Below, one piece after another: positions 1 to 8,066 of a stretch of 14,953 bases of DNA. The notes below the pieces were generated by a model, which was not told the DNA's origin, searched no databases, and saw only the letters and a list, made by a program, of their open reading frames with translations. The position numbers and the translations under genes were made by a program. The first letter of the stretch is position 1. Each line of letters opens with the position of its first letter. Source of the stretch: Candidatus Hydrogenedentota bacterium (GTDB lineage: Bacteria > Hydrogenedentota > Hydrogenedentia > Hydrogenedentales > CAITNO01); assembly GCA_007118765.1 (NCBI GenBank), contig SKQZ01000271.1:1-14953 (forward strand), given 5' to 3'.

Positions 1-2638
1 GTCGTGAATGGAATGTACCGCTGCCAAGCCCCGGTATGCGCAACCGAAAACTGTTGATATGATAATTTTCGTAGGCGCGGGTCATGGCCGCATCCCATGC
101 CTCCCAGTCAAATTCCGGCACAAACAACGTCGCCACATCCTCCGGCTCATGGGGCGCGAACTCCTCGTCAAGGAGCGTTTTATCTGTTGCCCAATCACGA
201 ATGTGCATCGTGTCAATCCACACGCCCCCCGTGTGTTTGCCTTCTTCGCAATAGACCGTGGCCCACAGGCGCACTCGTATATCGCGCGCCGCTTCAGGGA
301 ACGACTCCACAACTTTTTCAAAGCGCTGCCACGTGCCGTCACCCGTGACAAGGATGTCTTTGTTCTGCCCGCGTATCCATGTGCCATACCTGTCATAGTG
401 GAGCAGCGTCACCATAAACTGATGTTCCGGTTCGGCGGTCTTGTAGTCAAACGCAATCTCCATGCCCGCTTCAGGGATGGACAACAGCGTGTCGTATGTC
501 GTCCCCACATTGCCGGTCGCGGATTCGTCACGAAGCAACAACGATGCACCGCCCACCCGTGTGGTGTTCGGGTCCCGTTCGCCGCCATGCCACGACGACA
601 CATGGGGCCAGCTGTATTCAATGGGGTCAAGATGGGTGGGGTTATAAAGCGAGATATTGTGTTCGCTCAGCAGCGTCAAGTAACTGTCGTATACGGCACG
701 CCGATCCGCCATGCTGTCCACATTGTGGTATTGAAACGCCAGTGCCGCATCAAACCCAAAGGCAGTAACACATGACTTGCGATCAGGCAATGTAAAGTCG
801 AACACCTCCACTTCCAAAGGCGCTTCCGCATGCCAACCGTCGGCCTCCAGCCGGATTGCCCCGCGGTAGATGCCCGCAGCCGCCTCCTTATCAACTTGGA
901 CGCGCAACCACAACGGCTGGTTTTCATTCGCAGCCAAATCAATGGGGCCGTCCAGCGGCGGCAATGGGTCCGGCCACGCGCCCGCAACGCCAAGGTAGTC
1001 CGTCGGCTGTGACACCGGCACATACCCGACCAGCAATAGCTCCACGGCTTCAGCAGGAAGCGTTTCGCCAGTGTCGCAGTGCAACGCTTGTGCAGTAACC
1101 CGCAAATTATGCAGCGGCTGTTGCGGGCGGAGCACAAGCTGTACCGCCTCCCGTTCGTTGCGCGCAGCCTGAAGTCGCATGGTGTCCGACATATCGCGGG
1201 GCGCCGACCGCGTCCGGCTGACTTTCCAGCCGGACGGCGCCCACCACAGCGCCACCGCGTCTGATGTATCCGGCAACAGCGCACCGTAGCGCGTTTCGTG
1301 CAGCACCGGGACATGGAATTCCGCTTCTGCGCGATAGGCATTGCCGTCACCCAAATCAAAGACAAGACGCACATCGCCTGCGCCCGGAATATCGTACGGT
1401 ATTGCCGCCCGGATGCCCGCATCGTCATCGCCTGTTGCGGGCGGCACTGTAAGCGGCGGTATTGTGGCGGTAAATCCGGCACACCCGTTGCTGCTGCTTT
1501 TCAAGCGCGGCATGATATCCACCGGCGCATCCGTCATGTTCCAAGCCTGAAACTGCAACGTGTTTGTGCCGCCCGGCATGGTCTCACCAAGACACATTAT
1601 GTTCACTTTTACCGTGTCGTCTGTTTCTGGCACGGACACAAACCGCGTACCCCCTTCAAACTCGTCCAATGCATCGGCCAGTGCGGCCTGATACGTATAT
1701 CCATTCACTTGCAACCCGATTCGTGTCTCCGGCGCATCGGCTGTGGGCGCAGTCGAAAAACGCACTTGCACTTCCGATGCCGGAAACAGGGATGCGGGCA
1801 GGGTGGCCGTCAATGTTCCGACCCCTTCTTGCGTGGCGATTTCAACCCACGCGGCATCTTCCGTTCGCACCTCCACCACCAGCACCCCGCCCGTGTGATG
1901 CCCGACGGTCACCGTGATGCTGCCTGATTTCTGTATCGTCTCCGCCACATGATGGGCATAGGACACCCAACTATCCTCTGAGAACACCCAGCGCGGCTTG
2001 TTAAAATAACACTCGTACCCGCGCAATACACGCGCATGGTTGGCCGACTCTCCCGCAAACGGCGCTACAAACACATACTCCCCGTCCACAATGCGCTCGC
2101 CATCGCCAAGCGCTATGCCGTCACGCTGTCGGTACACCGGCGTTACCCGCATCAGGGAAACGTCATCATACGCAATGGTACCGCCCACGTTCCATTGCCC
2201 CAGACGGACCGGCACCGTTACGCTTTCCGACGGCGCAACAAAATAGGATGTAAAGGGTTGCCATGTGGCACTCACCTCATGAAGATCACGATTGGCAAAT
2301 GTGGGGCCAATGATTGGCGAACCGCCGGAACCGTCCACACGCCGCGCATGCACACGAAGCCGATACACCGCATCCGCTTCAAACGTAATCGCTTCCGACC
2401 GCCACGCCGTGGACGCTTGCGAATTCGCCTCACCCACGACATACACCGCACGTCCGTCGGCCACGGCATCATCCGTCCAGCCGCCTTCGCCTTCCGACAA
2501 TCGCCAGCCCTCCGGCGCGTCCTCGCCCAACGCAAAGGTCGGGTTTGGCAACGGCACCAGTTGCCCATGAGCGGCAGCCGCCAAAACCAGCATTGCCAAT
2601 GCCGACCCACAAAGTACACGAAACAGTTGCTTAGCCAT
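1..2638 (-). CDS. Secreted multidomain DUF4091 / GH123-like glycan-active protein, C-terminus beyond the window
   Basis: One uninterrupted frame of 879 codons starts at ATG 2638, with AAAGG about 7 bases upstream, and runs off the left edge with no stop. Residues 1-25 form a signal peptide (basic start, hydrophobic core LAMLVLAAAAHG). Residues about 26-150 look like a jelly-roll carbohydrate-binding module. A beta-rich region follows. Residues about 487-630 carry the N-terminal signature of DUF4091/GH123-like proteins: LQAARNEREAVQLVL, DPLPPL followed by ENQPLWLRV, AGIYRGAIRLEA and FDFTLPDR. A TIM-barrel-like segment begins near 640 (LTLLSEHNISLYNPTHLDP) and resumes near 841 (FDWEAWDAAMTRAYENY). 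Between them sits a second CBM4/9-like module (DGTWQRFEKVVESF, VRLWATVY, GGVWIDTMHI). The catalytic residues must lie beyond the window, so substrate cannot be read. GH123 enzymes act on beta-GalNAc, and the neighbouring sulfatase would suit a sulfated glycan, but that is inference. The family call is fairly sure; the function is not. Confidence 0.8.
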   Translation of the reverse strand, partial: MAKQLFRVLCGSALAMLVLAAAAHGQLVPLPNPTFALGEDAPEGWRLSEGEGGWTDDAVADGRAVYVVGEANSQASTAWRSEAITFEADAVYRLRVHARRVDGSGGSPIIGPTFANRDLHEVSATWQPFTSYFVAPSESVTVPVRLGQWNVGGTIAYDDVSLMRVTPVYRQRDGIALGDGERIVDGEYVFVAPFAGESANHARVLRGYECYFNKPRWVFSEDSWVSYAHHVAETIQKSGSITVTVGHHTGGVLVVEVRTEDAAWVEIATQEGVGTLTATLPASLFPASEVQVRFSTAPTADAPETRIGLQVNGYTYQAALADALDEFEGGTRFVSVPETDDTVKVNIMCLGETMPGGTNTLQFQAWNMTDAPVDIMPRLKSSSNGCAGFTATIPPLTVPPATGDDDAGIRAAIPYDIPGAGDVRLVFDLGDGNAYRAEAEFHVPVLHETRYGALLPDTSDAVALWWAPSGWKVSRTRSAPRDMSDTMRLQAARNEREAVQLVLRPQQPLHNLRVTAQALHCDTGETLPAEAVELLLVGYVPVSQPTDYLGVAGAWPDPLPPLDGPIDLAANENQPLWLRVQVDKEAAAGIYRGAIRLEADGWHAEAPLEVEVFDFTLPDRKSCVTAFGFDAALAFQYHNVDSMADRRAVYDSYLTLLSEHNISLYNPTHLDPIEYSWPHVSSWHGGERDPNTTRVGGASLLLRDESATGNVGTTYDTLLSIPEAGMEIAFDYKTAEPEHQFMVTLLHYDRYGTWIRGQNKDILVTGDGTWQRFEKVVESFPEAARDIRVRLWATVYCEEGKHTGGVWIDTMHIRDWATDKTLLDEEFAPHEPEDVATLFVPEFDWEAWDAAMTRAYENYHINSFRLRIPGLGSGTFHSR

Positions 2639-2778
2639 AGCAGCACCTTTACAAGAACCGTGTTATCCGCATTGCGCCGTCCCTGAAATCAACGACTCGC
2701 TGCGGGTTTCAATGCAACCCATCCCGATAAACGCACTCGCTACCGGATAGTATCAAACAACATACCGATGGTATATGT
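2639..2778 (-). other. 140-base intergenic region between the sulfatase and the DUF4091-type gene
   Basis: The spacer holds no gene. Two short inverted repeats are visible: ATACC-GAT-GGTAT at 2762-2774, just after the sulfatase stop, and GGGTT-(7)-AACCC at 2704-2720. Neither is followed by a T-run on the minus strand, so neither is a convincing intrinsic terminator. In the transcribed direction TTGATT and GATAAC lie 19 bases apart, about 25 bases before the likely 5' end of a short leader. That is a poor sigma-70 match with over-long spacing. The downstream gene may be read through from the sulfatase or have its own weak promoter. Confidence 0.4.
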
Positions 2779-4191
2779 CTATTGTGCAGGCCAATGCCGG
2801 GACTCTGTGCGCGATGTTTCAAACAACCGCTCCGCCTGCGCCACCACCTCGGGATGCTCGTCCGCGACATCATGGGCTTCGCCCATATCCTTGACAAGGT
2901 TGTAAAGCTCCGTTGGCGCGTCCAGCGCATTCCGAACCGCTTTCCAGTCACCAAACCGAACCGCCTGCTTGAATGTACGATGGCGAAACTCCCAATACAA
3001 ATGGTCATGTGTAGGCTGGTTCCCGGCATCCCCCACCAGCGTCGGCACAATGGAGATACCGTCGCAGGCGGGCGATTCCACCCCGGCCAACTCGGCGGCA
3101 GTCGGCAGAAAATCCCAAAAGGCCCAGGCATGGTCACTGACAACACCCTGCGGCGTCACACCCGGCCACCATGCAATGGTGGGCACCCGTATGCCGCCTT
3201 CGTACAGGTCGCGCTTTATGCCCCGCAATGGTCCGCCGCTGTTGAAGAACTCCGGGTCCGCACCGCCCTCGGCATGGGGGCCGTTATCGCTGGAGAAGAT
3301 GACCAGCGTATTCTCAGCCATCCCCTTTTCTTCCAGCAGGTCGAGAATTTTCCCCACGTCGCGGTCGAGCCGCGTAATCATGGCGGCGTGACTGCGCTGG
3401 GCGCCTGGCCAGGGCTTGTCGCAATAGGGTTCCTCCGAAGGCACCTCCATGCCGTGTTCTCGTTGGTCGGAGCGTCCCGCCGCGTTATTGGCGTGCGGTA
3501 TGGTATAAGGCAGGTAAAGAAAAAACGGTTCCTCTTCGTGCCGACGGATAAAATCCAACGCCTTTTCCGTGAACAGGTCGTGACTATACACCTCGCACTG
3601 CTTGCACACATTATGTTCGTCGCTGAGCACATTCCCCTCTATCCGCACCTCCTCCTCATTGTGCCACAGAGTTTCGGGGTAGTAGTTGTGGGCAAGGTTT
3701 TGATTCAAATACCCGAAAAACTCGTCGAAGCCCTGGCGGTTGGGGATACCGGTGGTATCAGGTTCGCCCAGACCCCATTTCCCTATGAGGCCCGTAACAT
3801 AGTCCGCCTCCCGCAACACCTCCGCAACGGTGGTATCCTCGGGACGCAACGGTACACGGTCATTCGTTAGATCGGAACGGTTGCCGCGTATGTACGCATG
3901 TCCCTGATGAAAGCCCGTCATGAGCGAACAACGCGCCGGCGCGCAGACCGTGCTGCCCGCATAGGCGTCGGTAAACTTGATCCCCTCGGCGGCCATGCGA
4001 TCCAAGCGCGGCGTCAGGATTTGTTCCTGACCGTAACAACCGACATCGCCATACCCCAAATCATCGGCAAGGATAAAAATAATGTTCGGTTTTTTGCGAA
4101 CGGGCGCTTCCGCCGCCCCGGGGCGCATCCAAGCGGCGGCGCCTGCTGCGGCCAGTGTTCCCAACGCTTCGCGACGTGTCATATAGTTCAT
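2779..4191 (-). CDS. Tat-exported formylglycine-dependent sulfatase (S1 / arylsulfatase-like family)
   Basis: This 470-residue hydrolase should cleave sulfate esters outside the cytoplasm, probably from a glycan. The start at ATG 4191 has AGGAGA ten bases upstream. The N-terminus carries a twin-arginine signal (M-T-R-R-E-A-L-G then an Ala-rich stretch). Sulfatase hallmarks are in order: PNIIFILADDLGYGDVG with metal ligands D43 and D44; the formylglycine motif C83-A-P-A-R87 inside VCAPARCSLMTG; K138 in IGKWGLG; H233 in PYTIPHANN; D302 and N303 in FSSDNGPH; and K326 in GGPLRGIKRDLYEGG. All expected active-site positions are present, so it looks catalytic. The Cys form needs oxidation to formylglycine by a maturase not in this window. 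Length is normal for the family, and the C-terminus has the usual small subdomain (ELYNLVKDMGEAHDVA). Substrate cannot be assigned. It lies 128 bases after the ABC ATPase gene and has its own candidate promoter. Confidence 0.93.
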   Translation of the reverse strand: MNYMTRREALGTLAAAGAAAWMRPGAAEAPVRKKPNIIFILADDLGYGDVGCYGQEQILTPRLDRMAAEGIKFTDAYAGSTVCAPARCSLMTGFHQGHAYIRGNRSDLTNDRVPLRPEDTTVAEVLREADYVTGLIGKWGLGEPDTTGIPNRQGFDEFFGYLNQNLAHNYYPETLWHNEEEVRIEGNVLSDEHNVCKQCEVYSHDLFTEKALDFIRRHEEEPFFLYLPYTIPHANNAAGRSDQREHGMEVPSEEPYCDKPWPGAQRSHAAMITRLDRDVGKILDLLEEKGMAENTLVIFSSDNGPHAEGGADPEFFNSGGPLRGIKRDLYEGGIRVPTIAWWPGVTPQGVVSDHAWAFWDFLPTAAELAGVESPACDGISIVPTLVGDAGNQPTHDHLYWEFRHRTFKQAVRFGDWKAVRNALDAPTELYNLVKDMGEAHDVADEHPEVVAQAERLFETSRTESRHWPAQ

Positions 4192-4319
4192 CGTGTGGCA
4201 GTCTCCTATGTATCCGGCGCCTGCTCAGGCAATCATCAGTCCGTGCCCTTGCAAGCGCGTACAGTGTAGCAAGAAACCGCCTCATGGACAACCCCCGTTT
4301 CAGCGTCGCAAATTATCCC
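4192..4319 (-). other. 128-base intergenic region with leader of the sulfatase gene
   Basis: This spacer separates the ABC ATPase gene from the sulfatase gene. It holds a candidate sigma-70 promoter (4263-4291), a perfect short inverted repeat GCCTG-CT-CAGGC at 4219-4230 in the predicted 5' leader, and the Shine-Dalgarno sequence AGGAGA before ATG 4191. No hairpin with a T-run follows the ATPase stop codon, so no intrinsic terminator for the upstream operon is visible. Confidence 0.4.
4263..4291 (-). promoter_or_regulatory. Candidate sigma-70-like promoter for the sulfatase gene
   Basis: On the minus strand TTGTCC (4286-4291) and TACACT (4263-4268) are separated by exactly 17 bases. Each hexamer matches the sigma-70 consensus at four of six positions. 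Transcription would start near 4256 and give a leader of about 65 bases before ATG 4191. The position between two functional modules is sensible. Chance matches of this quality are common, and the host's promoter consensus is unknown. Confidence 0.4.
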
Positions 4320-5060
4320 CTATTCTTCTGCGCCTTCGATGGAACCTACGCGGATATCGAGTTCCTCCCGCTTTTGGATGCGCGATATCTGCCCGTCTGT
4401 AACCCAAATCACGCGGTCGCTCGCCGCCAGCATCTTGTGGTCATGCGTAGCCGTGATAATGGTGACCCCGCGCTCCTCTTTCATAGCCGTCAGCAGTTCG
4501 ATAATCTCGCGTCCCGTGCGCAGGTCAAGGTTGCCGGTGGGTTCGTCAGCAAGAATGATGGCGGGATCATTGGCGAGGGCGCGGGCAATGGCAACACGCT
4601 GCTGCTGGCCGCCGGACATTTCCACGGGACGGTGCGTAAGGCGGTCGCCCAAGCCGACAAGTCCCAGCAGCTCCGCCGCTTTGTCACGCGCTTCGTCGGC
4701 GCTGAGACCTGCAAAGATCATGGGCAATGACACGTTTTCGATGGCGTTCATGACCATGATAAGGTTGAATGTCTGAAAAATGTAGCCGATTTTCCGGCAC
4801 CGCAACCATGCCAGTTCATACACGCCCAATTGCGCAATGTCCACCTCGTCAATGTACACCTCGCCCGCACTGGGTTTGTCGAGTCCGCCCACCATATTAA
4901 AAAACGTGCTCTTTCCCGAACCGGAAGGCCCCATGATGCTGATGTACTCGCCACTGTAAATGGTGCAGGTGATGCCGCGGAGTGCATGCACTTCTTCGCT
5001 GCCCATGGTGTAGACCTTCGTCACATCCTGGGTATGTACTATTTCCCGTCTTTCTTCCAT
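4320..5060 (-). CDS. LolD/MacB-type ABC transporter ATP-binding protein
   Basis: This is the 246-residue nucleotide-binding subunit of a type VII (MacB/LolCDE/FtsEX-like) ABC system. All ATPase motifs are intact: Walker A GPSGSGKS (44-51), Q-loop Q96 in IFQTFNL, signature MSGGQQQR (148-155), Walker B AIILADEP with catalytic E173, D-loop GNLD and H-loop H206 in TATHDH. The lipoprotein-exporter subfamily look (VYTMGSEEVHALRGI at the N-terminus, EPTGNLD after Walker B) fits the FtsX-type permeases upstream. I chose ATG 5060 because GGAG lies 11 bases before it and family alignments begin just after. The frame stays open to a GTG at 5132 with a strong GGAGG about 11 bases upstream, which would add 24 residues not typical of the family. 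Its likely partners are the compact FtsX protein ending 78 bases upstream and the giant FtsX fusion two genes further up. Confidence 0.95.
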   Translation of the reverse strand: MEERREIVHTQDVTKVYTMGSEEVHALRGITCTIYSGEYISIMGPSGSGKSTFFNMVGGLDKPSAGEVYIDEVDIAQLGVYELAWLRCRKIGYIFQTFNLIMVMNAIENVSLPMIFAGLSADEARDKAAELLGLVGLGDRLTHRPVEMSGGQQQRVAIARALANDPAIILADEPTGNLDLRTGREIIELLTAMKEERGVTIITATHDHKMLAASDRVIWVTDGQISRIQKREELDIRVGSIEGAEE

Positions 5061-5138
5061 GGCTATCTGATCTCCACGTTTCCCGTCGTTTCCATGTCCC
5101 GGCGCACAGCGTGTATTTCCGTAAACCGACACATGGCG

Positions 5139-5831
5139 TCATACCTCCACGCGCATCGCGTCAACCGGCTTCATCTTGGCGGCCGCACGGGTGGGATAAA
5201 TGGCGGCCATCACGGTGAGCAGCGTGCCGCCCGCAATGGCAGCCGGGACACTGACGCTCAGTGTCCGCAGCAACATAATGCCGGAAATGTATTCAATTTC
5301 AAGCAGCATAACCAGCTGCAGCAACATCAGCAGCACGCCTGCCAATGCGCCCAGCGCACTCCCCACCACACCCACGAACACACTCTCAATGAGAAAGAGC
5401 CGGATGATAAAGCCGTCCAGCGCTCCTAGACATTTCAACGTGCCTATCTCGCGAAATCGCTCTGAAACGCTCATATACATGGTGTTGCAAACGCCCACAA
5501 AACATAACATCCCGGAGAGGGTGAGCAGCCAGATGGTACGGTCGCGCTGATTGCGATCGCCCGCATCATCATGGGTTAAAAGATTGGCCTGTTCGAGTGC
5601 CGCCCGAATGGGCACCTCGTCGCTGCGCCGCAATTCCGCCAGCACAGCCTGATAGGCCAGGGTGGACACAAAAAAGGCGACCACCACGGCGATACTGATA
5701 AAGATCAACAGAAACCGACCGCGCCGATTGAGTACATTACGCCAGCATATCTCCACGGCACGACTCCACGGCAACATCAGTTTGTGTGCCGAGGTGTCCT
5801 CCGAAAACGGTATGTGCTTGGGTGTTGTCAT
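5139..5831 (-). CDS. Compact FtsX-type ABC permease lacking a large periplasmic domain
   Basis: A 230-residue inner-membrane permease of the MacB/LolC/FtsX family. Four membrane segments are visible: about 39-60, 99-120, 145-178 and 190-212. The family's cytoplasmic coupling signature SVSERFREIGTLKCLGA (121-137) follows segment 2, and the usual end YPTRAAAKMKPVDAMR (212-227) follows segment 4. Only about 38 residues lie between segments 1 and 2, where MacB or LolC carry a domain of roughly 200 residues. The protein therefore looks like a minimal membrane half that pairs with a larger FtsX subunit. The start at ATG 5831 is bounded by an in-frame stop two codons upstream; GGGA lies about 8 bases before it. 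The ATPase gene follows closely. FtsX-family membership is firm; the cargo is unknown. Confidence 0.9.
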   Translation of the reverse strand: MTTPKHIPFSEDTSAHKLMLPWSRAVEICWRNVLNRRGRFLLIFISIAVVVAFFVSTLAYQAVLAELRRSDEVPIRAALEQANLLTHDDAGDRNQRDRTIWLLTLSGMLCFVGVCNTMYMSVSERFREIGTLKCLGALDGFIIRLFLIESVFVGVVGSALGALAGVLLMLLQLVMLLEIEYISGIMLLRTLSVSVPAAIAGGTLLTVMAAIYPTRAAAKMKPVDAMRVEV

Positions 5832-5948
5832 GGCCTATGTCCCACATGCCGGCGGGACGACCATGCCGCGACCCGTATACGGTGGCACTTCATGGCGTCC
5901 CAGCGCTGATTATGTTGATGTCGCATTCTCTGTTTCATAAACCGCTTT
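5832..5948 (-). other. 117-base spacer between the OPT-like gene and the compact FtsX gene
   Basis: No recognised gene or terminator is present. A 36-codon frame (5828-5938) fills most of the spacer and its TGA overlaps the FtsX ATG as ATGA, but its start has only a weak Shine-Dalgarno match. A CATAAT hexamer (5909-5914 on the complement) resembles a -10 element but has no good -35 partner. The spacer is probably transcribed through as part of the operon. Confidence 0.3.
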
Positions 5949-8066
5949 CTAAAAAGGCAGCGCCCGCGTACACTGCGCAATGAGCGCCAGCGCGGCGGCA
6001 ATCATGCCCGCGAGCCCCATGCCACAGGAGAATCCCGCGGCCAAGACGGGTACGCTGCGATACCATTTTTGTTCGGGAAACTTCTTGCTGAAGTAATACC
6101 GGCTGGCACATGCGCCCACAAACATGGGCAGGGCAAAGTGCAGCGGCTGGCCAATGCCGCCCACCATGCCGTAAAAGAACACCACCGGCATTTTGAATAC
6201 GGCCAGCAAGCCGTACAAGCACAGTCCGAACACGCCCGCACCACCAATGATACTGGGTTTCAGCGCCTGCAATAACAGCGAGTCCTCCGTAACATTGGCA
6301 GTAAAAATGAGGTACGCCTGACGTGCCGCCACCGGCCACGTTCGGGCTACGAAGGGAAATTGGTCGGACGGTATCTGGTTCATCCGCCAAAAGAACCACC
6401 AGAACAAAAAGCTTGTAACAAAAACAATGGGCAACATGACCAGTTCGGCCTTGATAATGGACGTAAACTTCGTGCGCGTAAGCTCCAGTTCGCGAAACCG
6501 TTGCGCCGACGGCCCGACATCCAGCAACGGGATGGTGGGCACAAACCAGATGTCCACGCCCTTGTAACCGCTTGCGATGAAGGCCGTTTCACGCAGGTAC
6601 GGCATGATAAGCCCCTGACCGGTCAGTCCGAAAAGCCGCGCCGAGACATAAGAGTGAATGGGTGTCCAAATGAACCCGAACACCAGGAATATCCAGATGG
6701 GGAATCCGGGCACAAGCCGATGCGATACATAGGTGAACGCAAGCATGGCAATGAGAAACAGTCCTGCCGCCACCCATATCGGAAAATCGCCGCGCTCGCG
6801 GCTCGGACGGCGGTACGGCGGTTCATCCGGCCCCAGATTTCGCGCCTTTTCTTCCTCTTCCCGTTGCCGCTGCAGGGCGGCCTTGTCGGTGCGCAACGAT
6901 TTGACGATGTTCATCACCACAAAACGAATGCCGATGATGGCCACGGACAACGCCATGCCAATGGTCACGCTCATCCAGAAGTCAAAGGATAGAATCAACT
7001 GATTCACCAACAGACCGTTGCCGGGCGTCCAATGTTCAAATACGCCCAAGCGATACAAAATGGGGTTGCCAAACACGCTGGTAAGCAGTACGCTGGTCAC
7101 AATGCCCAGCACCAATTTGAACGGCAGAATCATGCCCGCCATAAACCCGACGGCGTCGAAACTCACCGAAATCAGACTGGTGGGCATAAAACTCTCAACG
7201 CTGCGGGTAAAGTCAATAAACGGTATGGGCAAAATCATGAGCGGGCGGGTCATAAACAACCCCGTGGTCACGGGTACCATGATGTAAATGACACCGAACG
7301 CAATGCCCAGCGTAGCGCCGAGACTGAACACTTCCCAGCGCCAGGACCGTTTCCCCGACTCCGAGGCTTCGTCGCGGTCGGTGGCCTCGGCCAACGCCGT
7401 GGCGCCTTGCGCGGCAATGGGCGCCAACGGAAAGGGCAGCCGCTCACGGTCGGACGTAATGCGGAACAGAATATAACCAAACGCGAACCATGCCAATCGC
7501 CCGAACATATACCCAAAGGAAATTAAAATGATCGGCGACAAAAATCCCCGCGACTGCGACCACCACCAATCCACATGGGCAAGGTTCCGTTCCAGTATCC
7601 CGGCGGAATCTGCGCCCGGCACCACCCAGTCGGGTATCTGGTCGGCAATGCCGACTGTCTGCGGCGATTGCAACAAATACTGGTTCCATATCGTGAGGGC
7701 GATGGGCCCCCCGGACAAGGCAAGGTGCATCAGGGTAACGGCGGCAACGGAGGACGCCACATAAAAAAGCACGTAAACCTCCTGCCGTTTCAGTTGCGTA
7801 AAACTGCGCCGCGCCACCTCCGTAAACAGGATAATCGTCACCCATTCCGCGGCGCCGCCCAAGGCCTGACCGGCCACCAACCCAAGATACACCGCACTCG
7901 GCATCATCACGATGGCAACAAAAAGCGCGCCCAGCAAGGTGCGGCTTGAAAAGCCATCCACATAGGGCCCTTGCTCAAGCGTTTTGTCCGCCGTCGAAAT
8001 GACGTATTCCTTCATGAACTGTTCTTCAACAGTTTGCTTGTCTTTTATGGGCTGGCGTTCTGACAC
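5949..8066 (-). CDS. OPT (oligopeptide transporter) superfamily-like polytopic membrane protein
   Basis: This 705-residue inner-membrane protein has about a dozen or more hydrophobic segments, among them 44-68, 96-118, 176-202, 246-268, 302-332, 362-386, 428-448, 455-475, 540-560, 606-632 and 670-697. The stretch E208-R-L-P-F-P-L resembles the pre-loop motif of OPT transporters, and a corresponding motif occurs in the DUF6785-type protein of the same operon. A highly charged cytoplasmic loop (about 391-427, rich in Arg and Glu) splits the protein into two halves, and F-G-L-T-G-Q-G (479-485) opens the second-half signature. OPT proteins move peptides or metal chelates by proton coupling; the substrate here is unknown. 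The start is GTG 8066, directly after the TAA of the upstream gene and 8 bases after GAGG. An ATG 17 codons in (8015) has a weaker site. The superfamily call is likely, not proven. Confidence 0.75.
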   Translation of the reverse strand: MSERQPIKDKQTVEEQFMKEYVISTADKTLEQGPYVDGFSSRTLLGALFVAIVMMPSAVYLGLVAGQALGGAAEWVTIILFTEVARRSFTQLKRQEVYVLFYVASSVAAVTLMHLALSGGPIALTIWNQYLLQSPQTVGIADQIPDWVVPGADSAGILERNLAHVDWWWSQSRGFLSPIILISFGYMFGRLAWFAFGYILFRITSDRERLPFPLAPIAAQGATALAEATDRDEASESGKRSWRWEVFSLGATLGIAFGVIYIMVPVTTGLFMTRPLMILPIPFIDFTRSVESFMPTSLISVSFDAVGFMAGMILPFKLVLGIVTSVLLTSVFGNPILYRLGVFEHWTPGNGLLVNQLILSFDFWMSVTIGMALSVAIIGIRFVVMNIVKSLRTDKAALQRQREEEEKARNLGPDEPPYRRPSRERGDFPIWVAAGLFLIAMLAFTYVSHRLVPGFPIWIFLVFGFIWTPIHSYVSARLFGLTGQGLIMPYLRETAFIASGYKGVDIWFVPTIPLLDVGPSAQRFRELELTRTKFTSIIKAELVMLPIVFVTSFLFWWFFWRMNQIPSDQFPFVARTWPVAARQAYLIFTANVTEDSLLLQALKPSIIGGAGVFGLCLYGLLAVFKMPVVFFYGMVGGIGQPLHFALPMFVGACASRYYFSKKFPEQKWYRSVPVLAAGFSCGMGLAGMIAAALALIAQCTRALPF

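Noticed and set aside
676..1482. Minus-strand open frame of 268 codons inside the DUF4091-type gene
   Set aside because: It is in a different frame from the continuous 879-codon frame, and its product is Arg/Cys/Trp-rich without domains. The 879-codon frame has a signal peptide and family signatures.
2704..2720. Inverted repeat GGGTT-(7)-AACCC as an intrinsic terminator after the sulfatase
   Set aside because: The stem is only 5 base pairs and no T-run follows it in the transcribed direction.
2782..3870. Long plus-strand open frame (362 codons) opposite the sulfatase
   Set aside because: It lies wholly antisense to a sulfatase with all catalytic motifs intact, and its translation is Arg/His/Pro-rich with no recognisable family, as expected of a shadow frame in GC-rich coding DNA.
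4219..4230. GCCTG-CT-CAGGC palindrome as an operator or terminator
   Set aside because: It is a short perfect repeat with a 2-base loop, occurs once, has no T-run and matches no operator I know. It is only noted in the leader description.
5061..5132. GTG 5132 as the start of the ABC ATPase
   Set aside because: It has a good GGAGG upstream, but the extra 24 residues (polar, Gly/Cys/Arg-containing) are not typical of LolD-like proteins, and ATG 5060 has its own site. It remains an alternative start.
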